Translations under genes and position numbers: made by a program | NCBI GenBank assembly: GCA_020850595.1 | Contig: JADZEK010000109.1 | Span: 62,001-126,000 of the forward strand | DNA: 64,000 bases | Origin: Anaerolineales bacterium | GTDB lineage: Bacteria; Chloroflexota; Anaerolineae; Anaerolineales; UBA6663 | Direction: 5' to 3' | Notes under the pieces: generated by a model | Told to the model about the DNA's origin: nothing | Database searches by the model: none | What the model saw: the letters and a program-made list of their open reading frames with translations, nothing else | Shown: positions 27,765-36,357 of the stretch, one piece after another | How the letters are laid out: every line of letters starts with the position of its first letter | Position numbering within the stretch: position 1 is the stretch's first letter

Positions 27765-29006
27765 ATGTCATTTAAACTGCTGCGCCAAGGGTTGGATGGC
27801 AAGATCGAGCATCTGACCCGCCTGTGGCGCTCACACCCCCTGAAAGACCACTACGACGTAGTCATCATCGGCGGTGGCGCGCACGGCCTGGCCTGCGCCT
27901 ACTACCTGGCCAAAGAGCACGGCCTCACCAATGTGGCGGTGCTCGAGAAGAAATACATCGGCCACGGCGGCAGCGGCCGCAATACCACCATCATCCGCTC
28001 CAACTATCTCACCCCCGAAGGCGTGCGCTTTTACGACCAGAGCGTCAAGCTCTACGCGCAAATGTCGGCCGAGCTGGATTTCAACGTCATGTTCAGTCAG
28101 CGCGGCCACCTGACCCTGGCCCATACCGACAGCTCCGTGCGCACCATGCGCCGCCGGGCGGAGGTCAACCAAATCGAGGGCGTGAACTCCCGCCTGATCT
28201 GGCCGGATGAGATCAAGCGCCTGTGCCCCACCCTCGACCTGAGCGACCGGCCTCGCTACCCCATCCTGGCCGCGCTCTATCATCCGCCCGGCGGCATCAT
28301 CCGCCACGACGCCGTGGTGTGGGGCTACGCCCACCAGGCCGACCGGCGTGGGGTGCACATCCACCAGAACACGGAAGCGACCGGCTTGCGGGTGCAGGGC
28401 GGGCGCGTGACCGGCGTGGAAACCAACAAGGGTTTTGTGGGCGCGGGGGCGGTCCTCAACGCTACCGCCGGCTGGGGCTCGACCGTGGCGGCCATGGTAG
28501 ACCTGAAGCTGCCGCTCGTGACCTCGCCCCTGCAAGCCTGCGTCACCGAGCCGCTCAAGCCCTTTCTAGATGTCATCATCGTCTCCGGCAGCCTGCACGT
28601 TTACGTCAGCCAGAGCGACCGTGGCGAGTTGGTCATGGGCGCCAGCGTGGACCCGTTTACGTCCTACAACATGCATGGCTCGCTCGGCTTCCTGGAAGAC
28701 ATCGCCGCCCACATGCTCGACCTGTTCCCCGTCCTCGGGCCGGCGCGCATCATGCGCCAGTGGGCGGGCGTGTGCGACATGACGCCCGATTACAGCCCCG
28801 TAATGGGGCTGACGCCTATCGAACACTTCTACATTGACTTGGGCTGGGGCACCTGGGGCTTCAAGGCCTCGCCGATCGCCGGCAAAATGCTGGCCGAATT
28901 GATCGCCACCCAGCGTACCCCCGCGTTGATTGAGCCGTTCCGGCTGGCGCGGTTCTACGAGCACGATCTGGTCGGCGAAAAAGGCGCGGCCAGCGTGGGG
29001 CATTGA
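27765..29006 (+). CDS. soxB: Sarcosine oxidase beta subunit
   Basis: A 413-residue flavoprotein subunit of heterotetrameric sarcosine oxidase, which oxidises sarcosine to glycine and passes the methyl group to tetrahydrofolate. The dinucleotide-binding motif GGGAHG is at 36-41, and the KYIGHGGSGRNTTIIRSNY segment is characteristic of SoxB, with its covalent flavin region. The C-terminal LGWGTWGFKASPIAG is also diagnostic. It is the first of four genes in the canonical order B-D-A-G. It starts 57 bases after the GH116 gene and could be read from the same transcript or a local promoter. Confidence 0.95.
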   Translation: MSFKLLRQGLDGKIEHLTRLWRSHPLKDHYDVVIIGGGAHGLACAYYLAKEHGLTNVAVLEKKYIGHGGSGRNTTIIRSNYLTPEGVRFYDQSVKLYAQMSAELDFNVMFSQRGHLTLAHTDSSVRTMRRRAEVNQIEGVNSRLIWPDEIKRLCPTLDLSDRPRYPILAALYHPPGGIIRHDAVVWGYAHQADRRGVHIHQNTEATGLRVQGGRVTGVETNKGFVGAGAVLNATAGWGSTVAAMVDLKLPLVTSPLQACVTEPLKPFLDVIIVSGSLHVYVSQSDRGELVMGASVDPFTSYNMHGSLGFLEDIAAHMLDLFPVLGPARIMRQWAGVCDMTPDYSPVMGLTPIEHFYIDLGWGTWGFKASPIAGKMLAELIATQRTPALIEPFRLARFYEHDLVGEKGAASVGH

Positions 29007-29022
29007 CCCCCTTGGAGGCTGG

Positions 29023-29313
29023 ATGTTGCAACTCACCTGTCCAAATTGCGGCCCGCGCAACGCATCCGAATTCCGCCACGGGGGGGTAGCGCATGCCCGT
29101 CCGCCCGTGCCGGAGAGTCTGGACGAGCGCGCCTGGGTAGACCTCATCTACATGCGCTCGAACACCACGGGCCGGCAGACGGAGTGGTGGTATCACACCG
29201 CGGGCTGCGGCCTGTGGTTCCTGGCCGACCGGCACAACAGCACCAACGAGATCTTGCAGACCTATCGTTGGCAGCCGAAGACCCAAACTGGAGAAACACG
29301 TGACAGCCACTGA
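29023..29313 (+). CDS. soxD: Sarcosine oxidase delta subunit
   Basis: A 96-residue subunit of sarcosine oxidase that binds zinc. C6 and C9 (CPNC) together with H58 and C62 (HTAGC) correspond to the zinc ligands of known SoxD proteins. The start has GGAGG upstream, and the 3' end overlaps the soxA start by 14 bases. Length and position between soxB and soxA match the standard operon. Confidence 0.93.
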   Translation: MLQLTCPNCGPRNASEFRHGGVAHARPPVPESLDERAWVDLIYMRSNTTGRQTEWWYHTAGCGLWFLADRHNSTNEILQTYRWQPKTQTGETRDSH

Positions 29314-32284
29314 ACGGGTGAACGCCGGCGACTCCACCGTTGGCAGCCAACGCGTCGCCGCCCAGCCCGGTGAAGTCATTGACCGCTCGCAGACCTTCTC
29401 GATCACGTTCGATGGCCGAGCTTACCCCGCTCACCCGGGCGATACGTTAGCCTCCGCGCTGGCCGCCGGCGGTGTGCGGGTTTTCAGTCGCTCGTTCAAG
29501 TATCACCGCCCCCGCGGCCTGTTGTGCTGCGCCGGGCACTGCCCCAATTGCCTGGTGCAGGTCACCGGGCCGGACGGCGCCGCTGAGCCGAACGTGCGCG
29601 CCTGCACCCGCGCCGCCGAGCCTGGCCTGGTCGTCAAGCACCAGAACGCCTGGCCCTCCCTCGACTTCGACCTGATGCACCTGGCCGAACTAGGCAGCCG
29701 CTTTCTGCCCGTTGGCTTCTACTACAAGACCTTCATCCATCCGCGTGCGCTGTGGCCCGTGTACGAAAAAATCTTGCGCCGCGCCGCGGGCTTGGGCAGC
29801 CTCAACACGACGGCCCAGCCCGCTGTGCCTCCCGGCGCCCAGGTCGGCAACGACCACGCCAAGCAGTTCCGTTACGCCGACGTGGTGGTGGCCGGCGGCG
29901 GGCCGGCGGGCCTGAGCGCCGCCCTGGCTGCGGCCCAACGCGGGGCCAATGTGCTGTTGTGCGATGCCAACCCTCAGTTAGGCGGGCACCTGCGGTTTGG
30001 TGATGCGCCCGGCCTGTTAGCCGAACTGCGCGCCGCGGTGTCCGCGCAAGCCAACCTCACTGTGCTCACCGATTGCCAGGTCACTGGGTGGTACGAAGAC
30101 AACTGGCTGGCCGCCCAGCAGCAGGAACACCTCATCAAGATCCGCGCTCGTGCTCTGGTGGTGGCCACCGGCGCTTACGAGCAGCCGCTGGTTTTCGATC
30201 ACAACGACCTGCCGGGCGTGATGCTGGCGGGGGCCGCCCAGCGCCTGTTGAAGCTCTATGGCGTCCTGCCCGGCCGCCGCGTCCTGATCGTCACCGCCAA
30301 CGACGATGGTTGGGCCATAGCGGCTGATCTGCTGGCGGCCGGCGCGAGCCTGGCCGCCATCGTGGACGAGCGCGCCCGCGCGGCCTGCGCCAGCCCGCTG
30401 CGCGACACCCTTTCTGGCCAGGCGCCGGTGTATTGGGAACACACCCTCGCCGCCGCGCACGGCTCGAATTGGGTCACGGGCGGGCGCGTCGTGCCGGTTA
30501 GCGGCGAGGCCGCCGGGCAGTCGCTCGTCTGTGATCTGATCCTCATCAGCGTAGCCTGGGCGCCGGCCGCCGAATTGGCCTACCAGGCCGGCGCCAAACT
30601 CCAATTCGATGAAGCCCGCGGCGAACTGCGCGCCTCCGACCTGCCGCCGGGCATCTTTGTGGCCGGCCGCGCCGCCGGCACACACCCGGCCCCCCAGCAG
30701 GTCGCCGAGGGCCGCCTGGCCGGTGAGAACGCTGCGGCCTTCGTGGGGCATGGCCCTCTGGCCGACCAGGCCGCGCTGCTCGACCTGGCCGGCCAGAAGG
30801 CCGCTGAGCCAGTGCGTACCTCGTCGCGCGTGGAGGCGCCCGGCCAGGGTCGCGACAAACGCATGGTCTGTTTCTGCGAAGATGTCACCGACAAAGACAT
30901 CCGCGCCTCGGTGGCGGAAGGCTTCAACAGCCTCGAATTGCTCAAGCGTTACAGCACGGTCGGCATGGGGCCGTGCCAGGGCAAGCTGTGCGCCGTCAAT
31001 AGTGTGCACCTCTGCGCCCGCGCCAACGGCTGGAGCGTCCCGGAGACCGGCCTGACCACACTGCGCCCGCCCACCGCGCCGGTCAGCCTGCGCGCGCTGG
31101 CCGGCCTGCCCATGGAACCGGTGCAGGTCAGCCCGCTGCACGCGTGGCACACGGCTCATCAAGCCCGCCTGACCGTGGCCGGCGCTTGGCTGCGCCCCGA
31201 ACGCTATGGCGACCCGCTCCTCGAAGTGCGCGCCGTGCGCCAGTCGGTTGGCCTCATAGACGTGAGCACGTTGGGCAAACTGCGTCTGACGGGGCCGGGC
31301 GTGCCGGCGCTGCTCGATCGTCTGTATGTCAATCAGTTTCAGAAGCTGGCGGTCGGTCGCGTGCGCTATGGCGTGATGTGCAACGACGAAGGCGTGGTGC
31401 TCGACGATGGGGTCTGCGCGCACACCGGCCCGCAAGAGTGGTATCTGACCACCACCAGCTCAGGCGCCGGCGCTATCTTTGAGTGGATCCAGTGGTGGGC
31501 GCAATCGGGCTGGGGCGCCGGCGTCCACATTACCGACCTGACCGAAGTAAACGCCGCCATCAACCTGGCCGGACCGCAGTCGCGAACCGTGCTGGCGCAG
31601 CTCACGGCGCTGGATGTGTCCAATGAGGCCTTTCCCTACATGCACACTCGCGATGCGGAGGTGGCCGGTGTGCCCTGCCGCCTCATGCGCATCGGCTTCA
31701 CCGGCGAGCTATCTTACGAAATTCACGCGCCGGCCGGCTGTGCCCAGCGCGTGTGGGATGCGCTGCTTGACGCCGGCCGGCCGCAGGGCATTCAGCCCTT
31801 TGGCTTGGAGGCCCAGCGGGTGCTGCGCCTGGAGAAAGGTCACCTCATCATTGGCCAGGACACCGACGCTGTCACTGACCCGCTGGCCGCTGACCTGGCT
31901 TGGTTGGTCAAGCTGGAGAAACCCGACTTCTTGGGCCGCCGCAGCCTGACCCGCGTATCGGCCGAAGGCCCCCAACAGAAGCTGGTGGGCTTTACGCTGG
32001 CCTCTCCCCCCGGGGGGGGCGCTGCCTCCCTGGTGCCCGAGGAAGGGCTGCAAATCGTCTCGCCCGGCCCCGATGGCCGTCTGACCATCATCGGCTGGAT
32101 CACCTCCTCGCGCTTCAGTCCCACCCTCAATGCGAGCATCGGACTGTGTTGGCTGCCGGCGGCCCTGGCGGCCCAGCCCGGCGCGCCCTTTAGCATCCGG
32201 TTGCTCAATGGCGCCGGTCTGGCCGAGGGGCGTGTCCATCCCGGCCCCTTCTACGATCCCGATGGCTTGCGGCTGCGGATGTGA
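29300..32284 (+). CDS. soxA: Sarcosine oxidase alpha subunit
   Basis: A 994-residue subunit of heterotetrameric sarcosine oxidase. Domains: an N-terminal ferredoxin-like region with CCAGHCPNC near residue 75, an NAD-binding FAD/NAD fold (about 190-480, with VVVAGGGPAGLSAALAAAQR), a BFD-like segment with CFCEDVTDKD near 524, and a C-terminal aminomethyltransferase (GcvT) domain (about 610-985) that binds tetrahydrofolate and makes 5,10-methylene-THF. The GTG start at 29300 has GGAG upstream and overlaps soxD. Full length and intact domains indicate a working enzyme, the likely last step of betaine or dimethylglycine demethylation. Confidence 0.95.
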   Translation: MTATERVNAGDSTVGSQRVAAQPGEVIDRSQTFSITFDGRAYPAHPGDTLASALAAGGVRVFSRSFKYHRPRGLLCCAGHCPNCLVQVTGPDGAAEPNVRACTRAAEPGLVVKHQNAWPSLDFDLMHLAELGSRFLPVGFYYKTFIHPRALWPVYEKILRRAAGLGSLNTTAQPAVPPGAQVGNDHAKQFRYADVVVAGGGPAGLSAALAAAQRGANVLLCDANPQLGGHLRFGDAPGLLAELRAAVSAQANLTVLTDCQVTGWYEDNWLAAQQQEHLIKIRARALVVATGAYEQPLVFDHNDLPGVMLAGAAQRLLKLYGVLPGRRVLIVTANDDGWAIAADLLAAGASLAAIVDERARAACASPLRDTLSGQAPVYWEHTLAAAHGSNWVTGGRVVPVSGEAAGQSLVCDLILISVAWAPAAELAYQAGAKLQFDEARGELRASDLPPGIFVAGRAAGTHPAPQQVAEGRLAGENAAAFVGHGPLADQAALLDLAGQKAAEPVRTSSRVEAPGQGRDKRMVCFCEDVTDKDIRASVAEGFNSLELLKRYSTVGMGPCQGKLCAVNSVHLCARANGWSVPETGLTTLRPPTAPVSLRALAGLPMEPVQVSPLHAWHTAHQARLTVAGAWLRPERYGDPLLEVRAVRQSVGLIDVSTLGKLRLTGPGVPALLDRLYVNQFQKLAVGRVRYGVMCNDEGVVLDDGVCAHTGPQEWYLTTTSSGAGAIFEWIQWWAQSGWGAGVHITDLTEVNAAINLAGPQSRTVLAQLTALDVSNEAFPYMHTRDAEVAGVPCRLMRIGFTGELSYEIHAPAGCAQRVWDALLDAGRPQGIQPFGLEAQRVLRLEKGHLIIGQDTDAVTDPLAADLAWLVKLEKPDFLGRRSLTRVSAEGPQQKLVGFTLASPPGGGAASLVPEEGLQIVSPGPDGRLTIIGWITSSRFSPTLNASIGLCWLPAALAAQPGAPFSIRLLNGAGLAEGRVHPGPFYDPDGLRLRM

Positions 32285-32286
32285 CC

Positions 32287-32991
32287 ATGACGAACCTGGC
32301 GACCACCTTCGTGAAGTTTAGCCCCCTGCATGCCTCCGCCGAAAAACTGGGCGCGCGCTGGCTCGACGTAGCCGGCTGGCGCTGTCCCAACGACTATGGC
32401 GACCCGGCGGCTGAAATGGCGGCCTTGCGCGCCGATGTCGGCTTGGGTGACCTAAGTCCGCTGGGCAAAATCCAAATCGAAGGGCAGGCGGCTGCCGCGC
32501 TCCTGGCCGATACCTTGGGGGGCGCGCCGGCAACCGTGGGTGGTCACGCGCGGCTGCCCGCCGGTGACCTCTACTGCCTACGGCCAGACCTGTATTTCCT
32601 TAGCCTGCCGCCTACCGCCGACCTGGCAACCGCCGCTCGCCTGGCGTCTGCCGCCGCCGCGCGGCCCGATCTGGTCACCGTGACCGACGTGACCCACGGC
32701 CTGGCCGCCATCGCGCTGGCCGGTCCGCGCGCGCTGGAGGTCTTGACCCGTGTGTGTGGCCTCGATTTCAGCCCCGCCGCCTTTCCCAGCCCCGGTGCGC
32801 GCCAGTCGAGCGTGGCCAAGACTCGGCAGCTCATCGTCCGCCGCGATCAAAACCCCGGCTTGCCTTGCTTCACGCTCTACGGCGCGCGCTCGCTGGCTGC
32901 CTATGTGTGGGGCGTGCTGCTCGACGCCGGCCGCCCGTTTGCTCTCAGGCCGGTGGGCCTCGCCGCGCTGAGCGCGCTCGAAACCGCCTGA
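32287..32991 (+). CDS. soxG: Sarcosine oxidase gamma subunit
   Basis: A 234-residue GcvT-fold subunit that completes the sarcosine oxidase heterotetramer. Features include the FSPLHASAEKLGARW start, RADVGLGDLSPLGKIQIEG and the C-terminal ALRPVGLAALSALE. I use ATG 32287; a GTG at 32281 that overlaps the soxA stop (GTGA) is equally possible and adds two residues. It is the last gene of the sox group and is followed by a long hairpin without T tract, then a convergent membrane-protein gene. Confidence 0.9.
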   Translation: MTNLATTFVKFSPLHASAEKLGARWLDVAGWRCPNDYGDPAAEMAALRADVGLGDLSPLGKIQIEGQAAAALLADTLGGAPATVGGHARLPAGDLYCLRPDLYFLSLPPTADLATAARLASAAAARPDLVTVTDVTHGLAAIALAGPRALEVLTRVCGLDFSPAAFPSPGARQSSVAKTRQLIVRRDQNPGLPCFTLYGARSLAAYVWGVLLDAGRPFALRPVGLAALSALETA

Positions 32992-33027
32992 GGCTGCCCC
33001 CTCGCCAACCACGGCGCTGACCTCGCC

Positions 33028-33061
33028 CCCTGGTCGGGTCGGAACTCCAACCCGGCCAGGG
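33028..33061. terminator. GC-rich hairpin after soxG
   Basis: A 12-bp stem (CCCTGGTCGGGT with ACCCGGCCAGGG, one G-T wobble) with a ten-base loop lies 36 bases after the soxG stop and 35 bases before the end of the convergent gene. There is no T tract on either strand, so it may stop transcription by another mechanism or act as a 3' stabiliser for both units. Confidence 0.5.
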
Positions 33062-33096
33062 CGGCGGCCGATTCTTGGGGCCGATAGCGCTTGGCG

Positions 33097-33663
33097 CTAC
33101 GGCGGCTGGCGCTGCGGGGCCGCGCTCAACCGCATCAGCGCGATGGCGCTCCACACCATCCAGACCAGCACGGGCAACATGCCCAGGTAGTAGGTGCCCA
33201 GGATATACGGAGACAGGGCCGGATTATTGGGGTTGGCATAATCGCCGCCGCCAATCATCACCAGGATCGTGTTCAGCAGTCCAAACACGCCGCCGACCAT
33301 GCCGATGATCCCCAGCAGGCGCGGCAATCCGGCCTCTGGGTGCTGATAGGCCAAGTACCCGAACACGAGTGGCGGCAGGAAGTACACCGTCCACGTCGCT
33401 ATGCTCACCACCATGTTGCTCTGCCCATTGGAGGCGATTACGCTGATGGCCATGACGACAGCTCCGCCGATGCCGATGATCGCGCCGACCAGGCTCAGAC
33501 CTGGCGCCGCCTGGCGGTAGAGGCGATAGAAAGCGAAGACGGCGACCGCGAGGACCAGTGCTCCCACGGCAACGATCGTCATTGAGAAGAAGCCGCCGAT
33601 ACTCAGCAATAGACCTGCGACAGCGGCGATGCTGCCCAAGCGCAAGACAGTTTGATCGTTCAT
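33097..33663 (-). CDS. Hypothetical integral membrane protein
   Basis: A 188-residue protein with about six hydrophobic helices: IAAVAGLLLSIGGFF, VAVGALVLAVAVFAF, LVGAIIGIGGAVVMAI, IATWTVYFLPPLVFGYL, LLGIIGMVGGVFGLLNTI and LGTYYLGMLPVLVWMVW. No catalytic motif is recognisable; the pattern resembles DUF4386-type membrane proteins. AAGGAG precedes ATG 33663. It follows a small gene on the same strand by 75 bases and converges on soxG. I cannot assign a function. Confidence 0.75.
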   Translation of the reverse strand: MNDQTVLRLGSIAAVAGLLLSIGGFFSMTIVAVGALVLAVAVFAFYRLYRQAAPGLSLVGAIIGIGGAVVMAISVIASNGQSNMVVSIATWTVYFLPPLVFGYLAYQHPEAGLPRLLGIIGMVGGVFGLLNTILVMIGGGDYANPNNPALSPYILGTYYLGMLPVLVWMVWSAIALMRLSAAPQRQPP

Positions 33664-33738
33664 AGTTGGCTCCTTGATCGGTCGTGTGCGAGTCGTGTCG
33701 GTAACAGCGCGTGGCCGGCCTGGCGCGTCGGCAAGCTT

Positions 33739-33936
33739 CTAATCCCGCATCGGCTTCTCCTCTGGGTGTGTCTGAATCCAGGCGCGCAGAAAGGCCGGAA
33801 GCTCCGCGATAGCGCGGAACCCAAAGCGCTCGCCGGTGTGTGGGTTTTGCAGGCTGCCGCGCCAGCCGGATTCGCTCCCCGGCTCCTCCCACAGACTGAG
33901 CAAAAAAGTGTGGTAACGCAAAGGTCGGTCGGGCAT
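33739..33936 (-). CDS. Small conserved hypothetical protein
   Basis: A 65-residue soluble protein with RYHTFLLSLWEE, then WRGSLQNPHTGERFGF and a helical tail (LPAFLRAWIQTHPEE). I recall this RGSLQNP..GER.GF pattern in small hypothetical proteins of Chloroflexota and Cyanobacteria, which is why I accept the frame over overlapping ones. ATG 33936 is used; a GTG 12 bases upstream is possible. There is no clear ribosome-binding site. The function is unknown. Confidence 0.6.
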   Translation of the reverse strand: MPDRPLRYHTFLLSLWEEPGSESGWRGSLQNPHTGERFGFRAIAELPAFLRAWIQTHPEEKPMRD

Positions 33937-34218
33937 CGTTGGCGGCACTGAGTTGCTAGGTGATATGGCTGCCAGCTTACCAAGACATCGTTTAGGGATC
34001 GTTTATTGGCTCGGCGCTACCGACCTTGTCCGTCGCTGGGTTTGTCCCTCGGCCACCGCCCCCACAGCCCCCACAGCCCGCCAGCCAGGTCCGCCCATGC
34101 GCTTCGGGTGAAACCTGTATCTTCTGTTTAGTCCATCCCGCAGCTGAAATCCGGCCAATTTTTCGAAGTTTTCGGCGAATCGGGCAGATTTGCCCGGCTG
34201 AAAGTTGCCGCGCTGGGG
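33937..34218. other. Intergenic region between the small minus-strand gene and the phn promoter
   Basis: About 280 bases with no supportable gene. It is more AT-rich than its surroundings toward the right end. It contains a direct repeat ATCGTTTA (33987-33994 and 33998-34005) with an 11-base period, which could be a binding site for a Pho-box-like regulator, and otherwise nothing I recognise. Confidence 0.5.
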
Positions 34219-34247
34219 TTGATTTGCTTCGCAAACCGAATTATCAT
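34219..34247 (+). promoter_or_regulatory. Promoter of the phn-type transporter operon
   Basis: -35 TTGATT (34219-34224), a spacer of exactly 17 bases, and -10 TATCAT (34242-34247). The region is locally AT-rich. It predicts a 5' leader of nearly 140 bases before the phnD-like ATG at 34392; I do not recognise a known riboswitch in that leader. Confidence 0.65.
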
Positions 34248-34391
34248 CGGACTGTCTCCGGTCCTGACGGACGCGCCACGCACCGGCGCTCGGTCGGCAG
34301 ACATAGGAGGTGAGACCACTCGCATTGAGCTTGTACTGCGGCACGACCCAGTATCCATTGTCGTAAACCACCAAGGAGATTAGAGACGCTT

Positions 34392-35486
34392 ATGAAACGC
34401 CATTCCAACTTGCCACATCGGCTGTTTGCCGCTCTGGCTCTCGCCGCGCTGATGCTTGGGGCCTGCACCCCGGCCGCCACATCCACCCCCACAAGCGCCC
34501 CGGCCCCCACTGAGGCTGTCGCGACCGAAGCGCCCCCGACCGAGGCCCCCACCACGGCCCCCACCGACGTGCCGCCGACCGACGTGCCCACCGACGTGCC
34601 CGAGCCGACCGCCACCACCGTCGCCCTCGGCTCGCCCGACAAGCCGATCATCATGGCCATCGCGCCCTCGGCTACCAGCGACACCCTCATCGCCAGCGGC
34701 AACACCATCGCCGAACTGCTGTCGGCCGAGACCGGCCTGACCATCCAGGCTGTCGTGCCCACCAACTACCAGGCCATGATCCAGGCCATGTGCTCCGGCA
34801 ACGGCCAGATCGGCTGGCTGCCGCCCTTCGCCTACCTGGTGGCGCAGCAGACCATGACCAAGGATGCCGCCGGCAACGACGTGCCCTGCGCCGATGTGGC
34901 CTTCATCACCCTGCGCAACGGCCTCGACCACTACGCCACCCAGTTCATCGGCGCCAGTGGCGTCTTCACCCCCGGCACCACGCTCGAAGCCCTGAAGCAG
35001 TTCGCCGACAAGAAGCCCTGCTGGACCGACCCGCTGTCGGCCTCAGGCTACGTCATCCCCGCCTCGCTCTTGGCCCAGGAAGGCGTTAAGACCAAGACGG
35101 CCGCGTTCGTGCAGGGGCACCCGACCGTCGTGCGCGCCGTTTACGCCGGCGGCATCTGCGACTTCGGCGCCACCTTCGTGGACGCCCGCACGAACAGCGC
35201 CATCCAGACCGACCTGCCGGATGTGAATGACAAGGTCGTCGTCGTTTATCAGACGGAGAACATCATCCCCAACGACACCGTCGCCTTCGCCTTCGACGTG
35301 CCCGAAGATCTGCGCGCCACCCTGGCCGCCGCCTTCGAGAAGGTCTCCAAGTCCGAGGAAGGCGCCGCCGCCATGAAGACGCTCTACTCCATTGACGGCC
35401 TCCAGTCCGTTGACGATACGTTCTTCGACGACTTCCGCGTGCTGCTCGCCGCGTCAGGCATAGACATCGCCACGCTGGTGAAATAA
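34392..35486 (+). CDS. phnD: PhnD-like phosphonate/phosphite-type ABC substrate-binding lipoprotein
   Basis: A 364-residue solute-binding lipoprotein. The signal peptide ends in lipobox LGAC (C25), followed by a Thr/Pro-rich linker with repeated PTDVP units (about 30-75) and a PhnD/SsuA-type domain starting at KPIIMAIAPSATSDTL. The NGQIGWLPPFAYLVA segment matches the hinge region of phosphonate and phosphite binders. CAAGGAG precedes the ATG. It is the first gene of phnD-C-E-E; a very strong hairpin follows the stop codon. Phosphonate, phosphite or another small anion are all possible substrates; no phosphonate lyase genes are in the window. Confidence 0.85.
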   Translation: MKRHSNLPHRLFAALALAALMLGACTPAATSTPTSAPAPTEAVATEAPPTEAPTTAPTDVPPTDVPTDVPEPTATTVALGSPDKPIIMAIAPSATSDTLIASGNTIAELLSAETGLTIQAVVPTNYQAMIQAMCSGNGQIGWLPPFAYLVAQQTMTKDAAGNDVPCADVAFITLRNGLDHYATQFIGASGVFTPGTTLEALKQFADKKPCWTDPLSASGYVIPASLLAQEGVKTKTAAFVQGHPTVVRAVYAGGICDFGATFVDARTNSAIQTDLPDVNDKVVVVYQTENIIPNDTVAFAFDVPEDLRATLAAAFEKVSKSEEGAAAMKTLYSIDGLQSVDDTFFDDFRVLLAASGIDIATLVK

Positions 35487-35505
35487 GCTCTTTTCGGTTA
35501 CTCTG

Positions 35506-35535
35506 GGGGCGCGCGGCCGACCGGCCGCGCGCCCC
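35506..35535 (+). other. Strong intergenic stem-loop after the phnD-like gene
   Basis: A 13-bp all-GC stem (GGGGCGCGCGGCC with GGCCGCGCGCCCC) closes on GACC, 19 bases after the phnD stop and before the phnC ribosome-binding site. It has no T tract. Like the element at 21179-21215, it lies just after a binding-protein gene and would favour that gene over the rest of the operon. Confidence 0.8.
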
Positions 35536-35568
35536 TGCGCGCCCCGTGCGCGCCGTCCGGAGGTGGGT

Positions 35569-36336
35569 GTGCTCGAAGTTCAACATCTGCACAAGGTTTA
35601 CCCCAACGGCACCGTCGCCCTGCGCGATGTCAGCTTCCGCGTGGACGAAGGCGAGTTCCTCGTTGTCATCGGACTGTCCGGCTCCGGCAAATCCACCCTG
35701 CTGCGCTGCATCAATCGGCTGATCGAACCCACCCAGGGCAAAGTCATCCTCGACGGTGTGGATGTCACTGCCGCCTCCGGCGCCGAGCTACGCCGCCAGC
35801 GCCGCCACATCGGCATGGTCTTTCAGCAATTCAACCTCGTCAAGCGCTCCAGCGTGCTCACCAATGTGCTCGCCGGGCGCTTGGGCTACACCGCCACGCT
35901 GCCCAGCCTGCTCGGCCTGTGGCCCGCCGCCGATCGCCAGCGCGCCCTGCGCGCCCTGGAGCGCGTCGGCATTGCCGACAAGGCCCAGGCCCGCGCCGAC
36001 GCTCTCTCCGGCGGCCAGCAGCAGCGCGTCGGCATCGCCCGCGCCCTCATGCAGGAACCGCGCCTCATCCTCGCCGACGAGCCGGTGGCCTCGCTCGACC
36101 CAGTCCTCTCCCACAGCATCCTGCAATATCTCGAACAACTCAATCGTGACGAAAAGATGACCATCATTTGCAGCCTGCACTTCTTAGATTTGGTGCATCG
36201 CTATGCCACCCGCGTCATCGCCCTCAAGGGCGGCGAGGTCGTTTTCAGCGGCTTGCCGCAAGAAATTGACCGCGCCAAGTTCAAGGCCATCTACGGCGAA
36301 GAAGCCGTCGAAGTGCACGCCGGGTTGGCGGCCTAA
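35569..36336 (+). CDS. phnC: PhnC-like ABC transporter ATPase
   Basis: A 255-residue ATPase energising the PhnD/PhnE importer at the inner face of the membrane. Walker A GLSGSGKST lies near residues 34-42, followed by the Q-loop VFQQFNLV, signature LSGGQQQRVGIARAL and Walker B LILADEPVASLDP. The NLVKRSSVLTNVLAGRLGY segment is characteristic of PhnC. GTG 35569 is preferred to GTG 35563 because GGAGG at 35559-35563 is then correctly spaced. Order and spacing indicate the same operon as phnD and the two permeases. Confidence 0.93.
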   Translation: MLEVQHLHKVYPNGTVALRDVSFRVDEGEFLVVIGLSGSGKSTLLRCINRLIEPTQGKVILDGVDVTAASGAELRRQRRHIGMVFQQFNLVKRSSVLTNVLAGRLGYTATLPSLLGLWPAADRQRALRALERVGIADKAQARADALSGGQQQRVGIARALMQEPRLILADEPVASLDPVLSHSILQYLEQLNRDEKMTIICSLHFLDLVHRYATRVIALKGGEVVFSGLPQEIDRAKFKAIYGEEAVEVHAGLAA

Positions 36337-36357
36337 GCCGGCGCTGTCCGCCTGACG

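Noticed and set aside
33660-33983. A 107-codon minus-strand frame overlapping the 65-residue small gene
   Set aside because: Arg/Ser/Pro-rich, unlike any protein pattern, and out of frame with the RGSLQNP-type small protein that looks conserved.
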